From the NCBI GenBank assembly GCA_017520105.1, contig JAFWRL010000120.1, positions 1-18,377 of the forward strand: a stretch of 18,377 nucleotides of DNA, read 5' to 3'. Positions 1 through 7,950 of the stretch are shown in pieces. The stretch is from Fibrobacter sp. Lineage in GTDB: Bacteria; Fibrobacterota; Fibrobacteria; Fibrobacterales; Fibrobacteraceae. Numbering within the stretch: the stretch's first letter is position 1; the number at the start of each line of letters is the position of its first letter. The notes beneath the pieces were generated by a model. It saw nothing but the letters and a program-made list of their open reading frames with translations. It was not told the DNA's origin and did not search any database. The translations under genes and the position numbers were made by a program.

Positions 1-150
1 AGCGCTTGTAATCGTGTCCTGCAACTGTAAATCCCAGCGCAGGTGCATGATGGGATAAATGCTCAGGATGCCTATCGCCAAGAATACCGTGAGGATGATT
101 TTGGGATAGGTCGCTAATTTTTTGATAATTTTTGAAAAAAGTGAAAACAT
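1..150 (-). CDS. N-terminus of a membrane exporter, probably RND/MMPL type (partial, runs off left edge)
   Basis: The reverse strand opens with ATG at 150 and stays open for exactly 50 codons to base 1, so only the N-terminus is visible. It reads as a short basic amphipathic stretch (MFSLFSKIIKKLATYPK) followed by one hydrophobic segment of about 18 residues (ending near SIYPIMHL) and then a polar start of a periplasmic loop (RWDLQLQDT). This layout is typical of RND-superfamily exporters of the MMPL/hydrophobe-exporter type, whose first transmembrane helix is followed by a large extracytoplasmic domain. The family call is inference from about 50 residues. The gene diverges from the outer-membrane protein at 182, leaving 31 bp between the two start codons. 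Confidence 0.55.
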   Translation of the reverse strand, partial: MFSLFSKIIKKLATYPKIILTVFLAIGILSIYPIMHLRWDLQLQDTITSA

Positions 151-181
151 CGTACTCAATATAATTATAATTTGCAGTGGA
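151..181. promoter_or_regulatory. Divergent AT-rich promoter region
   Basis: The 31 bp between the two divergent start codons contain overlapping TATAAT hexamers at 160-165 and 166-171. The mirror-like AT stretch also reads TATAAT on the reverse strand, so it could supply -10 elements both ways. No convincing -35 hexamer lies at the right distance on the plus strand. Any transcript would have a very short leader. Confidence 0.3.
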
Positions 182-1633
182 ATGATTCGGTTTTTGACGA
201 TACTATTGCTTGTGGGTGTGCTGTCCGTGTCAGCGCATGCAAAGAAGGCGGCTAAGGTTGCCAAGGATTCCTCTTCGGAGTCCATGTCATTTACCGAGGT
301 CATTTCTTGGCCGTTTATCCATATTGTCCAGCCGTTTTTTGGAGTGTTGGTCTATCCGATTTCGGAGCCGTTGCATTATGCCATCAAGAATGGTGTTGTC
401 GAAAAAACGGTTGATTTGATTACGTTCGGTGAAAACCGGAATATCCTGATTTATCCGACATTCAATTTAAAGCCGGGAACGGCCACGATGCTTGGAGGGT
501 ACTACCGCCACAGGAACCTTTTTAAGCAGGGCGATTACGCGGTTTTGCAAGGAAGTTTCTATGCGAACAGCGATATCGACTTTAAGATGCGTTATTCCAA
601 ACAGTCCCTTTTTGGCAAGAACATGTATGGCGCTGTCAGTACAGGCATCTACATGGACAGGAATAATGCATTTGTCATTCCGGGATCCAGAGAATCGTTT
701 GTCCAGGCAGATACGACGATATTCTTTGATACAAAGCTTGGGTTCCCGCTGACGGAATCGCGAAACTTGAACTTTAGCGTCGGTGCCGAATTTGACTACC
801 ACATTGCGGATTTTTCGGATACGAAGGATTCCGTGCTTGACGATGTCAAATACCCGATTGCCGACCGCGGACTGTATCAGAGTCATTTTGAAATTCCTGT
901 TTATGCGAATCTCGTGTTCGACAATCTGGATTTCCCGTATGCACCTTCGAGAGGCAATCGCTTGAGTATCAGCGGTTCGTATGTGTTTGTGGGAAAGTAT
1001 GGTAGCATTGGCCGTAATGATTTTACACGTGCCGGACTGCCCCGCGAAGAGGGCTTGGATGATGGCGGGAAAAATCACGATTACGTGAGGGCGGAACTAT
1101 TTTACCAAATCTACTTCTTTATCGGGCGTGCCCAGAAGTATGTGCTTTCGGCAAAAGAAGCCCGCAAGACGAGAAAGTTCTATACGGATTTTTCGTTGAA
1201 CGAAGCGCTTCGCGTGTGGCGCCCGGAAAACTTGGTCGAAACGTTATTTGAACGTCGCGTACTTGCTTTCCAGTACCGTTTCTTGGGCATGTGGGAAATG
1301 GAAAAAGGCGGTGCGCCTTATACGGCATTCCCGGGGTTGAATGCCCGGTATCCGTTGCGTGGGTATTCGGGAGCGTGGTCGAGTCCCTTTATTATGGGTA
1401 TTTCGGCAGAATACCGTTGGCCGGTAGATAGGCTTGTCGATGGCGTCGTGTTCGATGAATACGCCATGATTAGCGACCGGATTGACCACTGGTCGAAAAA
1501 GAACTTGTACAACTCATGGGGCTTTGGTGTTCGCGTACGCAAGCCGGACATGTACTTGTTCCGTATTCAGTTTGCATTCCACGGATGGCATGGCTTGAGC
1601 ATGATTTTGACCATCGCGCCGGAATTCAGATAG
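182..1633 (+). CDS. Outer-membrane beta-barrel protein, BamA/TamA surface-antigen-like
   Basis: A 483-residue protein with a clear Sec signal peptide (MIRFLTILLLVGVLSVSAHA, cleavage expected after AHA) and then a long run of alternating polar and aromatic strands. The C-terminal third (around AEYRWPVDRLVDGVVF and the closing strand ending IAPEFR) has the pattern of the Omp85/bacterial surface antigen barrel. No POTRA repeats are visible, so it is a barrel-only relative and not BamA itself. An earlier in-frame start at 122 is possible, but it would overlap the divergent gene and put about 20 extra residues before the signal peptide, so 182 is preferred. It probably sits in the outer membrane; substrate or partner is unknown. 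The divergent exporter gene 31 bp away may work with it. Confidence 0.7.
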   Translation: MIRFLTILLLVGVLSVSAHAKKAAKVAKDSSSESMSFTEVISWPFIHIVQPFFGVLVYPISEPLHYAIKNGVVEKTVDLITFGENRNILIYPTFNLKPGTATMLGGYYRHRNLFKQGDYAVLQGSFYANSDIDFKMRYSKQSLFGKNMYGAVSTGIYMDRNNAFVIPGSRESFVQADTTIFFDTKLGFPLTESRNLNFSVGAEFDYHIADFSDTKDSVLDDVKYPIADRGLYQSHFEIPVYANLVFDNLDFPYAPSRGNRLSISGSYVFVGKYGSIGRNDFTRAGLPREEGLDDGGKNHDYVRAELFYQIYFFIGRAQKYVLSAKEARKTRKFYTDFSLNEALRVWRPENLVETLFERRVLAFQYRFLGMWEMEKGGAPYTAFPGLNARYPLRGYSGAWSSPFIMGISAEYRWPVDRLVDGVVFDEYAMISDRIDHWSKKNLYNSWGFGVRVRKPDMYLFRIQFAFHGWHGLSMILTIAPEFR

Positions 1634-1756
1634 AATCTAGGGGCTTGCGTTCTGTAATTTTCATGCTGCGTATTGCCTGTATCCCGGCGTTTTTGCCTGT
1701 CACCTCTGCCTTGTGTGCCGGGGTCAGTTGTTTACACGGAACAGCGTTGATTCTGC

Positions 1757-2794
1757 TTATAGTTCGAGTTCCGTCTGTTCGTTCTGGAGTGATCGCGGAA
1801 TTTCTTTGTGCAACATTCTGTAGGCGTTCGGCGTCGCGATGCGGCCACGCGGTGTTCGCGAAATCAGCCCCTTCTGGATAAGGTAAGGTTCATAGACCTC
1901 TTCGAGCGTGTCGGGTTCTTCGCCCATCGCTGCACTAATCGTGCCGAGGCCCACGGGGCCGCCGCCGAACTTGTCTATCATCAGCGAAAGAATTTTGCGG
2001 TCCGTCGGGTCCAGGCCTTCGCTGTCGATGCCGAGCATTTCGAGTGTCTTGATGGCGGCGCGTTCGTCGATGACGCCGGTGCCGCGCACTTGCGCAACGT
2101 CCCTGCAGCGCCTGAGGACGCGGTTTGCGATACGGGGCGTTCCGCGGCAGCGACCGCCGAGAATGTTGGCTGCATCTTCGGTGAGCTCAACGCCCAGAAT
2201 GCGGGCGCTACGCATGAGAATTTTGACGATGTCCTTTTCGTTGTAAAGTTCCAGACGGTACTGTAAGCCGAAACGGTCGCGGAGGGGGCCTGTCAAAAGC
2301 CCGCTGCGGGTTGTGGCGCCGACAAGCGTAAAATGCTTGAGCGGGAGATTCACGCTCCTTGCCGCAGGACCAGAGTCCAGCATAATGTCGAGCCTAAAAT
2401 CTTCCATGGCGGGGTAGAGGTATTCTTCGACGACGCGGTTCAAGCGGTGGATTTCGTCGATGAACAGAATGTCGTTTTCTTGCAGGCTTGTGAGAAGCCC
2501 CGCAAGATCGCTTGCCTTTTCGAGGACGGGTCCGCTCGTAATGTGGATGTTCACGCCCATTTCTTTCGCGATGATGCTCGAAAGCGTCGTCTTGCCGAGT
2601 CCCGGAGGGCCCGCAAAAAGGCAATGGTCGAGCGCATCGCCGCGGTGCTTTGCCGCTTCGATGGCGATGGAAAGACTTTCCTTGATGTCGTCCTGGCCTG
2701 TAAATTCGCTTAGGCTAGGCGGGCGCAAGTTCCGGTCGGAATCGCTTTCGTCAAAAGAGCATTTCTGCGGAGAAATTATACGCTGATCTTCCAT
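1757..2794 (-). CDS. ruvB: Holliday junction branch migration ATPase RuvB
   Basis: 345 residues, the normal length for RuvB. The AAA+ core is complete: Walker A GPPGLGKT at about residues 62-69, Walker B with DEIH at 113-116, and the sensor-like stretch VGATTRSG near 157-164, followed by the RuvB winged-helix C-terminus ([17 protein letters not shown], then [12 protein letters not shown]). RuvB hexamers pump DNA through the RuvA-bound four-way junction during recombinational repair. The start at 2794 puts the conserved LRP...F.GQ segment at the usual distance from the N-terminus; its ribosome binding site is weak. It lies downstream of ruvA with a 61-bp gap filled by heptamer repeats and is probably cotranscribed from the ruvA promoter. 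ruvC is not in the window. Confidence 0.97.
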   Translation of the reverse strand: MEDQRIISPQKCSFDESDSDRNLRPPSLSEFTGQDDIKESLSIAIEAAKHRGDALDHCLFAGPPGLGKTTLSSIIAKEMGVNIHITSGPVLEKASDLAGLLTSLQENDILFIDEIHRLNRVVEEYLYPAMEDFRLDIMLDSGPAARSVNLPLKHFTLVGATTRSGLLTGPLRDRFGLQYRLELYNEKDIVKILMRSARILGVELTEDAANILGGRCRGTPRIANRVLRRCRDVAQVRGTGVIDERAAIKTLEMLGIDSEGLDPTDRKILSLMIDKFGGGPVGLGTISAAMGEEPDTLEEVYEPYLIQKGLISRTPRGRIATPNAYRMLHKEIPRSLQNEQTELEL

Positions 2795-2806
2795 ATTCTA
2801 GTTCTT

Positions 2807-2862
2807 GGTCAATGGTCAGTAGTCAATGGTCTATCGTCTAATTACTAATTACAAATTACAAA
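2807..2862. repeat. Degenerate heptanucleotide tandem array between ruvA and ruvB
   Basis: Eight consecutive 7-bp units can be read without a gap: GGTCAAT, GGTCAGT, AGTCAAT, GGTCTAT, CGTCTAA, TTACTAA, TTACAAA, TTACAAA. Neighbouring units differ by one or a few bases, so the sequence drifts along the array. It fills most of the ruvA-ruvB gap and includes the ruvA stop codon (2856-2858) and the last codon or so of ruvA. Confidence 0.7.
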
Positions 2863-3464
2863 TACTTGAGAGCTTCCGGGATAAGTGCAGCCGCGTCCGC
2901 GCTGTCGCCGAGAACTTCGACTGCTTTGACCACCGCCTTCTCTGCCGCCGGGTCTTTGACCCCAAGCGTATGCAGAGCCAAAACCGCCTCCAGCTTTGCG
3001 CCCGTCAGAGCGCCGATGCCCGTGATACCGCTCCCTTCGACATCGCCCAGCGACTGCAACATAGCGCCCGCTTTATCCTTGAGCGTCAGCGTCATCTGCT
3101 CGCATGTCTTTTTGCCAAGCCCCTTGATTTTGCTCAATGCGGCCTTGTTGTCGCTTGCAATCATGTTCAAAAGGTCGGCAGGCGTCACGCCGCTCAAAAT
3201 GCGCTGCGCCATCTTTGGGCCGACCCCGTTCACGTCCAGAAGCATGAGAAACAGGTTCTTTTCGGTCGTGTCTGCAAAACCGAATAACGTCATGGAATCT
3301 TCGCGTACCACGAGATTCGTGTGCAATGTGACTTCAGCTCCCTCTTCGGGGAGCTTGCCTGCCGTATAGGCCGAAATATTGATGCCGTAACCGACACCGG
3401 CGCATTCCACGACTACAAATGTAGGGGTTTTCTGTACCAAAATGCCACGGATTCGCTCAATCAT
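2856..3464 (-). CDS. ruvA: Holliday junction DNA-binding protein RuvA
   Basis: 202 residues, typical for RuvA. An N-terminal OB-fold domain (MIERIRGILV... to LFGFAD, residues 1-64) is followed by two helix-hairpin-helix motifs (around NGVGPKMAQRIL and KGLGKKTCEQM) and a C-terminal three-helix domain (about 155-202) that contacts RuvB. RuvA tetramers bind and flatten the four-way junction and load RuvB. The start at 3464 has a good Shine-Dalgarno sequence (GGAG, six bases upstream) and the conserved MI..IRG opening. It is the first gene of a ruvA-ruvB operon. Confidence 0.97.
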   Translation of the reverse strand: MIERIRGILVQKTPTFVVVECAGVGYGINISAYTAGKLPEEGAEVTLHTNLVVREDSMTLFGFADTTEKNLFLMLLDVNGVGPKMAQRILSGVTPADLLNMIASDNKAALSKIKGLGKKTCEQMTLTLKDKAGAMLQSLGDVEGSGITGIGALTGAKLEAVLALHTLGVKDPAAEKAVVKAVEVLGDSADAAALIPEALKYL

Positions 3465-3500
3465 AAAATCTCCAAATATGCACTTTTGTGCTACTGCTCA

Positions 3501-3529
3501 AATATACACTCTTTGGAGGGCTCTGTCAA
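3501..3529 (-). promoter_or_regulatory. Sigma70-type promoter of ruvAB
   Basis: On the reverse strand a consensus -35 TTGACA (plus-strand bases 3524-3529) is followed by a 17-bp spacer and a -10 TATATT (3501-3506), about 37 bp before the ruvA ATG. This is the best promoter match found in the window. No LexA-box-like sequence was recognised around it. Confidence 0.75.
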
Positions 3530-3809
3530 GCTAAATCGTATTTTTTCATAAAAATTGCGTTTCAGCGGCATGTTTTTCGCTTTTCAACTGCGGTTACGAC
3601 AGTAAACCTATCTAGTCTTATAGCATTATTTATCTTTTTTTCAGTACCCGGATTCAATTCTGTTGATTACAATTCTGTTTTGCCTTTTCCATTCGCTGCC
3701 TCATGGATTATCCCGAACAAGAAATGTCCCTTTTTTGCGCTCAAAAATGTATTTTTAACTCTAGAAAGGCTTTTCCTATTATATGCGCAAATAAATTAAT
3801 GGTAAAATA
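3530..3809. other. AT-rich intergenic region between divergent ruvA and a lipoprotein gene
   Basis: Together with the ruvA promoter this is a 345-bp gap between divergent genes. It holds long T-rich stretches and no convincing gene. A candidate -10 TATTAT at 3777-3782 lies 27 bp before the lipoprotein start at 3810, but no good -35 accompanies it. No RNA gene or terminator was recognised. Confidence 0.4.
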
Positions 3810-4256
3810 ATGAAGAAGTTTCTGGTTTTTGCAATTTTGTTGGCTCTTTACGGCTGCACATCGGATGACCCTTCCGAAATTGTCAAGCCTGAACCTGTAG
3901 AAATTCATTGGTCACTTTCGGGCACCTTCGGTAACGCCACTGTAGATTCTGCCAAGGCTGATACGGAACTGCCGCGAATGGTAAAACGTACAGGCACGTC
4001 CACAATGCATCTGGACGGTTTCGATACCGCCTATTTCGATAAGAAAATCTCGCTACGCCACCTACAGGTCAGTGCTGGTGACGAAGTTGACATCGATGAC
4101 AATGGCAATTTCACTTTTGACAACCAGACCGTATTCGGATTGTGCGAGAACACGAACTCCATCAAGATTATCCCGAAAGCCAAGGAAAACGTAACACTCC
4201 GGCCATCGGCCATCATTCTTTATTCTTATATAGACGGTTACTACCAGTACCAATAA
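3810..4256 (+). CDS. Small lipoprotein of unknown function
   Basis: 148 residues. A type II (lipoprotein) signal peptide is clear: MKKFLVFAILLALYGC, with LYGC as lipobox and Cys16 as the lipidated residue. The mature part (about 130 residues) is polar and beta-rich with no family I recognise; two further cysteines do not form an obvious motif. It probably sits in the periplasm, anchored to a membrane. It is followed after 17 bp by a second, larger lipoprotein gene on the same strand, so the two are probably one operon and may interact. The start has the typical MKK opening; a weak purine stretch precedes it. Confidence 0.75.
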   Translation: MKKFLVFAILLALYGCTSDDPSEIVKPEPVEIHWSLSGTFGNATVDSAKADTELPRMVKRTGTSTMHLDGFDTAYFDKKISLRHLQVSAGDEVDIDDNGNFTFDNQTVFGLCENTNSIKIIPKAKENVTLRPSAIILYSYIDGYYQYQ

Positions 4257-4273
4257 ACGAATTTGAGAGACAT

Positions 4274-6532
4274 ATGAAAAAAGTTCTTTTTTTGATTTTT
4301 TTATGCGCATGGATTGCTGGGTGTAGCGACTCCTCGTCAACGTTCCCTTCAGAAAATCCGAAAGAATCTATACAGCCTATTGAACGTGCCGATTCGCTTT
4401 ACGTAAAAATCCTCCATTATAACGGAACGGACAAAATCTACGAACTCGCCGCATATCAGGATTCCTATCTCTTCAACGGGGAACTTGGCGATGGCGACCA
4501 TTATACCATTGAACGAAACTTTTATATCGACACCGTCGTTTTCGATGTTTCTCCAAGATTCCACCAATGTAAAGATTCAAGTTCCTTGACATACAAGATT
4601 GACGGCAAAAAGGTCGAGACGGTCGAATCGAAATGGGGGAGACAGGCGCTTCCTCTGCCTGACGAAGAAAAGCACACCGTCGAAATCTCGACAGAGTCGA
4701 CCTGTAACCAGATGGCGGTCACGTTCGATATCGTCCCTTCCGAAAAGTCTGGAAAAATATTCAAGCATACCGACCGTTTTTACCTGAGCTTTTCCCCGAG
4801 GATAAACTCTTATCCTTACAAGAATGGTTCCCTGTTCCTCACCATAATGCCCAGCGTGGCACCGCAATACTTCGAAGGCGACACGACGCTCTCACGATGC
4901 AAGCTGGTGAGTGGCGAAGACAGCCTCATCATTCCCATGACATTCGATAAGTACAAGAAACGTCTGGGAACTCTCGCCCACATAAACGCGGACAGTGTCA
5001 CGCTCACTTCGTTTACGGATGCGCATAAGGATTTCTCGCTTGCCTGCGCCCTATATTACCAGTCATGGAAAGTCCCGGCCAAGGTCGATTCGGTACAATA
5101 CTTCCAGGCATTCCCTGTTTCCTCCAAGAAGACCATCGAAGAGCCCTACATTGGCGAACGCAACGGAAGAATTGATATTTTACGCGAAGACGACATGTTG
5201 TCTTATCTTGTAATAATGCGCGTTCACAAGAGGGGAACCGACGAGGTTGTGCACAAGATATATTACGATTATATCCAGGACACCCTTCATGTTGGTCCAA
5301 GCTGGTTCCTTCCGCAAGATTCCGTCGGCTGTCCGGTTGACATAGATTCCATCCACGCTTATACATTGCCCTATGTGCTGGCCTCTCCGGAATCGTTCCA
5401 AGTGTGGGATTATCTCTTTTGGAAATACGCCCTAAGCTGTCTGGACGGCAAATGGTGCCCCGAAACAGAAGATGTCAAAACGGATCTCGACACGACTCTC
5501 GCGAAACTGTTTACCAAGCACGAGGGAATGGATCCGCATACATGGATGTCCGCTTTCGCGTGGGAAAGAGACCCTCCGGGCCCCTGTGAATTGCCGAAGT
5601 CCAGTTCCAGCTCCAAGACAGTAGAAAGCAGTTCGAGTTCGGCCTTAGAGAAATGCACCGACGACAATCTCGGAAAAATGGATTCCATGTATGTTGACGA
5701 GTACAAAGCGATGCTTTACTACGTATGCTATTTCCATACATGGAATGAAGCCTCTGATATCGAGATCCGTTTAAAGAAGTCTTGTACAGCTAAAAACCAG
5801 GATGAGGTCGTTATAGACGAAAAAGGATTAAAATATATATGCGGGGTGGACTGGCGTCTGGCATCGATTTACGATGAAGAAACTATCGATTATACAAATC
5901 CAGATATTGACTACAAGACCTTTACGGATGATCGGAACGGGAAGACGTACAAGATTGTAGATATCGGAGCGCAAACCTGGTTCGCCCAAAATCTGTCTTA
6001 CGATACGGATTCTATTACAGGTGCATCGTGCAAGGGGCTTGAACCCATAAATTGTGAAAAAGGCGGAACGCTGTATTTATGGACGACCGCAGTTGCCTTG
6101 CCGCAGAAATACCAGAATGAAAAGGCTAGGGGATTATTGAATGATCCCGTACAGGGCATCTGCCCCGAGGGATGGAGAATTCCCAGTAAAAAGGATTGGG
6201 AAACTTTAGACATCTATGTTGAGAAAAACAAAAAGGCCAAAACGGTCGCAGAGGCTTTAAAGGCCAAGGGAGCATGGAATTTTGGTCGTTTCGAGCAAGT
6301 TTGGGGTCGTAGCGAGCAAATTACAGATGAGTTCGGCTTTTCTGCCGTCCCTGCCGGAACCTCTGCTGGAGATGGAGATTATTTTACTCGCTTCTGGTCC
6401 ACGACTGAATCGGAAGTGTTTCAAAATGGAGTCTTTCAATATGTGTTAAGTGATGATGTGGACTCCTACATCGCTGAAGATATTAATAAACGTACCCCCG
6501 TTTCCATTCGCTGCATCAAAAACAAAGAGTAG
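4274..6532 (+). CDS. Large lipoprotein with poly-serine linker and C-terminal FISUMP domain
   Basis: 752 residues from ATG 4274, which has a GAGAGA ribosome binding site 3 bp upstream; the reading frame is open further upstream to 4142 but that part overlaps the preceding lipoprotein gene. The N-terminus is a lipoprotein signal (MKKVLFLIFLCAWIAGC, lipobox IAGC, Cys17). Residues of about 18-440 are an unrecognised beta-rich region. Two serine blocks around residues 441-460 form a flexible linker of the kind common in Fibrobacter extracellular proteins. After a segment of about 90 residues, the last 200 residues match the F. succinogenes major paralogous (FISUMP, TIGR02145) pattern: DRNGKTYKIVDIGAQTWFAQNL, then GICPEGWRIPSKKDWETL, and a final FWSTTE...IRCIK. 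FISUMP function is unknown; it is abundant in surface proteins of this phylum. Likely exposed on the cell surface and cotranscribed with the 3810 gene. Confidence 0.85.
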   Translation: MKKVLFLIFLCAWIAGCSDSSSTFPSENPKESIQPIERADSLYVKILHYNGTDKIYELAAYQDSYLFNGELGDGDHYTIERNFYIDTVVFDVSPRFHQCKDSSSLTYKIDGKKVETVESKWGRQALPLPDEEKHTVEISTESTCNQMAVTFDIVPSEKSGKIFKHTDRFYLSFSPRINSYPYKNGSLFLTIMPSVAPQYFEGDTTLSRCKLVSGEDSLIIPMTFDKYKKRLGTLAHINADSVTLTSFTDAHKDFSLACALYYQSWKVPAKVDSVQYFQAFPVSSKKTIEEPYIGERNGRIDILREDDMLSYLVIMRVHKRGTDEVVHKIYYDYIQDTLHVGPSWFLPQDSVGCPVDIDSIHAYTLPYVLASPESFQVWDYLFWKYALSCLDGKWCPETEDVKTDLDTTLAKLFTKHEGMDPHTWMSAFAWERDPPGPCELPKSSSSSKTVESSSSSALEKCTDDNLGKMDSMYVDEYKAMLYYVCYFHTWNEASDIEIRLKKSCTAKNQDEVVIDEKGLKYICGVDWRLASIYDEETIDYTNPDIDYKTFTDDRNGKTYKIVDIGAQTWFAQNLSYDTDSITGASCKGLEPINCEKGGTLYLWTTAVALPQKYQNEKARGLLNDPVQGICPEGWRIPSKKDWETLDIYVEKNKKAKTVAEALKAKGAWNFGRFEQVWGRSEQITDEFGFSAVPAGTSAGDGDYFTRFWSTTESEVFQNGVFQYVLSDDVDSYIAEDINKRTPVSIRCIKNKE

Positions 6533-6674
6533 CACGAAGCCTCTCCCTACAGAAAGAGGTTGATTTGCATGAAAAAACTTGTTTTGTCTATAGACTGTCT
6601 CAGAAATAGCTATTAACGACCTCGGGTATTATCCTGTGTTCGTGGGCGATTTTCTTTTTACTACCTTTAAAAAC
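6533..6674. other. Intergenic gap with a 15-codon lipoprotein-like start
   Basis: 142 bp between the FISUMP lipoprotein and namZ. A weak inverted repeat (CCTCT at 6540-6544, AGAGG at 6555-6559) without a T-run is a poor terminator. ATG at 6569, preceded by AGAGG, opens a 15-codon frame MKKLVLSIDCLRNSY ending in TAA at 6616. It looks like the beginning of a signal peptide cut short, possibly a remnant of a lost lipoprotein gene; this is speculation. Confidence 0.25.
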
Positions 6675-7772
6675 ATGGTAACATTAGCTCTTTCTCATTT
6701 CGAAAAAAGTTTCCCGGCAGCGCTTCGCGGAAAGCGCCTGGGAGCGGTTTTGCATCCGGCTTCGGTTTGTGCGGATTTGCGTTATACGCTTGACTTGCTC
6801 AAGGATTTGGACGGCAAGCTCTTTAAGCTTTCGGCTTTGTTTGGCCCGCAACACGGCATCAAGGGGCACACGCAAGACAACATGATTGAATGGGAAGGCT
6901 ACGAGGACCCGGAATTGCATATTCCGGTTTACAGCCTTTATGGAGAACATCGCGAGCCGACGGCGGAAATGCTTTCGCACGTGGATGCGATGCTTGTGGA
7001 TTTGCAGGATGTGGGTGCGCGTTACTACACGTTCATTTGGACGTTGTTCCTCTGCATGAAGGCGTGCGAAAAAGCCGGAATCCCGGTGGTCGTGGTGGAT
7101 CGCCCGAATCCGATCAACTGCGTGGACGAAGAAGGGCCGGTGCTCGACCTCAATTACACAAGTTTTGTGGGGCTCCATAGCATTCGCACGCGCCACGCAA
7201 AGACGATTGGCGAACTGGCAGAACAGTTCAAGGCGGAACGATTCCCGAAGTGCGAACTTTATGTGATGCACATGGACGGCTACGATAAAAAGATGTGGTT
7301 TGACGAAACGGGGCTTCCGTGGATTTTGCCGAGCCCGAATATGCCGACGCTCGATACGGCAATTGTTTATCCGGGGATGTGTCTGTTCGAAGCGACCAAC
7401 GTGAGCGAAGGCCGTGGTACGACGCGTCCGTTCGAAATTTTCGGTGCGCCGTTTATCGATGCGGTCAAGCTTTGCAAGTACATGAACGGACTCAAGCTTC
7501 CGGGCGTGTATTTCCGCGAGAACTATTTCCAGCCGACGTTCCACAAGGGCGCGGGGCAGATTTGTGGCGGTGCGCAGATTCACGTGACAGACCGAAACTC
7601 GTTCCGCAGTTTTGAAATGGCGGTGAAACTGTTGCAGTATATTTTCAACGAATACCCGAAGGATTTTGCTTGGAAACAGCCTCCGTACGAGTACGAGTTC
7701 AAGAAATTGCCGATTGATATTTTGCTTGGAAACGGAACGTTCCGCAAGGAATTTATCGAGTCGAGTATTTAA
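6675..7772 (+). CDS. namZ: DUF1343 family exo-beta-N-acetylmuramidase (NamZ-like), apparently cytoplasmic
   Basis: 365 residues from ATG 6675. The DUF1343/YbbC signature blocks are all present: FGPQHG at about 56-61, DLQDVGARYYTFIWT near 109-123, VVDRPNPIN near 140-148, and NVSEGRGTTRPFEIFGAP in the C-terminal half. Characterised members (B. subtilis NamZ) remove terminal MurNAc from the non-reducing end of peptidoglycan chains. No signal peptide is seen: the protein begins directly with the domain, also if the alternative GTG start at 6636 is used. It is therefore predicted to act in the cytoplasm on imported muropeptides, unlike secreted relatives. The family block is more often PEHG; here Glu is Gln. 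The ribosome binding site is poor. It is followed by two ABC transporter genes on the same strand after 178 bp. Confidence 0.85.
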   Translation: MVTLALSHFEKSFPAALRGKRLGAVLHPASVCADLRYTLDLLKDLDGKLFKLSALFGPQHGIKGHTQDNMIEWEGYEDPELHIPVYSLYGEHREPTAEMLSHVDAMLVDLQDVGARYYTFIWTLFLCMKACEKAGIPVVVVDRPNPINCVDEEGPVLDLNYTSFVGLHSIRTRHAKTIGELAEQFKAERFPKCELYVMHMDGYDKKMWFDETGLPWILPSPNMPTLDTAIVYPGMCLFEATNVSEGRGTTRPFEIFGAPFIDAVKLCKYMNGLKLPGVYFRENYFQPTFHKGAGQICGGAQIHVTDRNSFRSFEMAVKLLQYIFNEYPKDFAWKQPPYEYEFKKLPIDILLGNGTFRKEFIESSI

Positions 7773-7782
7773 TGGTTGTCGC

Positions 7783-7872
7783 TATTGGGACCGCAGCAAA
7801 AATAATGAACCGGAAAATGAGAAAATGTATTGGGACTGTCGCAAAAACGATGCCATGAAAGATGCGAAAATG
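7783..7872 (+). repeat. Imperfect 45-bp tandem duplication
   Basis: Two adjacent 45-bp units (7783-7827 and 7828-7872) both start TATTGGGAC and end AAAATG, with about 33 of 45 positions identical by eye. The period is a multiple of three, and in one frame both units read YWD..KN......KM. They lie in the gap between namZ and the permease gene. Confidence 0.6.
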
Positions 7873-7888
7873 CACCGAACCTTTTTAT

Positions 7889-7916
7889 GTCATCCCCGAC
7901 TTGTTCGGGGATCTCC
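7889..7916. repeat. GTCAT-type palindromic element, copy 1
   Basis: Begins GTCATCCCCGACTTG and contains a perfect stem ATCCCCGA / TCGGGGAT (7892-7899 and 7905-7912) with loop CTTGT. Elements of this GTCATYCC...GGGAT type are widespread dispersed intergenic palindromes in bacteria. The hairpin is not followed by a T-run, so it is not a typical terminator. Related copies occur at 9513, 14610 and 14710. Confidence 0.65.
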
Positions 7917-7950
7917 TTGCACGGAACTCTATTGCAGAACACTTGTATAA

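Noticed and set aside
122..181. Upstream extension of the outer-membrane protein
   Set aside because: It overlaps the divergent exporter gene and would bury the signal peptide; ATG 182 gives a normal signal sequence.
1683..1723. Inverted repeat CCCGGC / GCCGGG downstream of ruvB as a terminator
   Set aside because: The loop is about 28 bases and no T-run follows on either strand, so support is too weak.
1808..2713. Plus-strand open frames opposite ruvB
   Set aside because: Antisense shadows of an intact ruvB.
3488..3799. 103-codon plus-strand open frame between ruvA and the lipoprotein gene
   Set aside because: AT-rich and phenylalanine-rich translation with no ribosome binding site; it overlaps the ruvA promoter on the other strand. 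Treated as intergenic.
4142..4273. Upstream extension of the FISUMP lipoprotein
   Set aside because: It lies inside the preceding lipoprotein gene; ATG 4274 has a ribosome binding site and a proper lipoprotein signal.
6684..7583. 299-codon minus-strand open frame opposite namZ
   Set aside because: His/Arg-rich shadow of namZ, which has the full set of family motifs.
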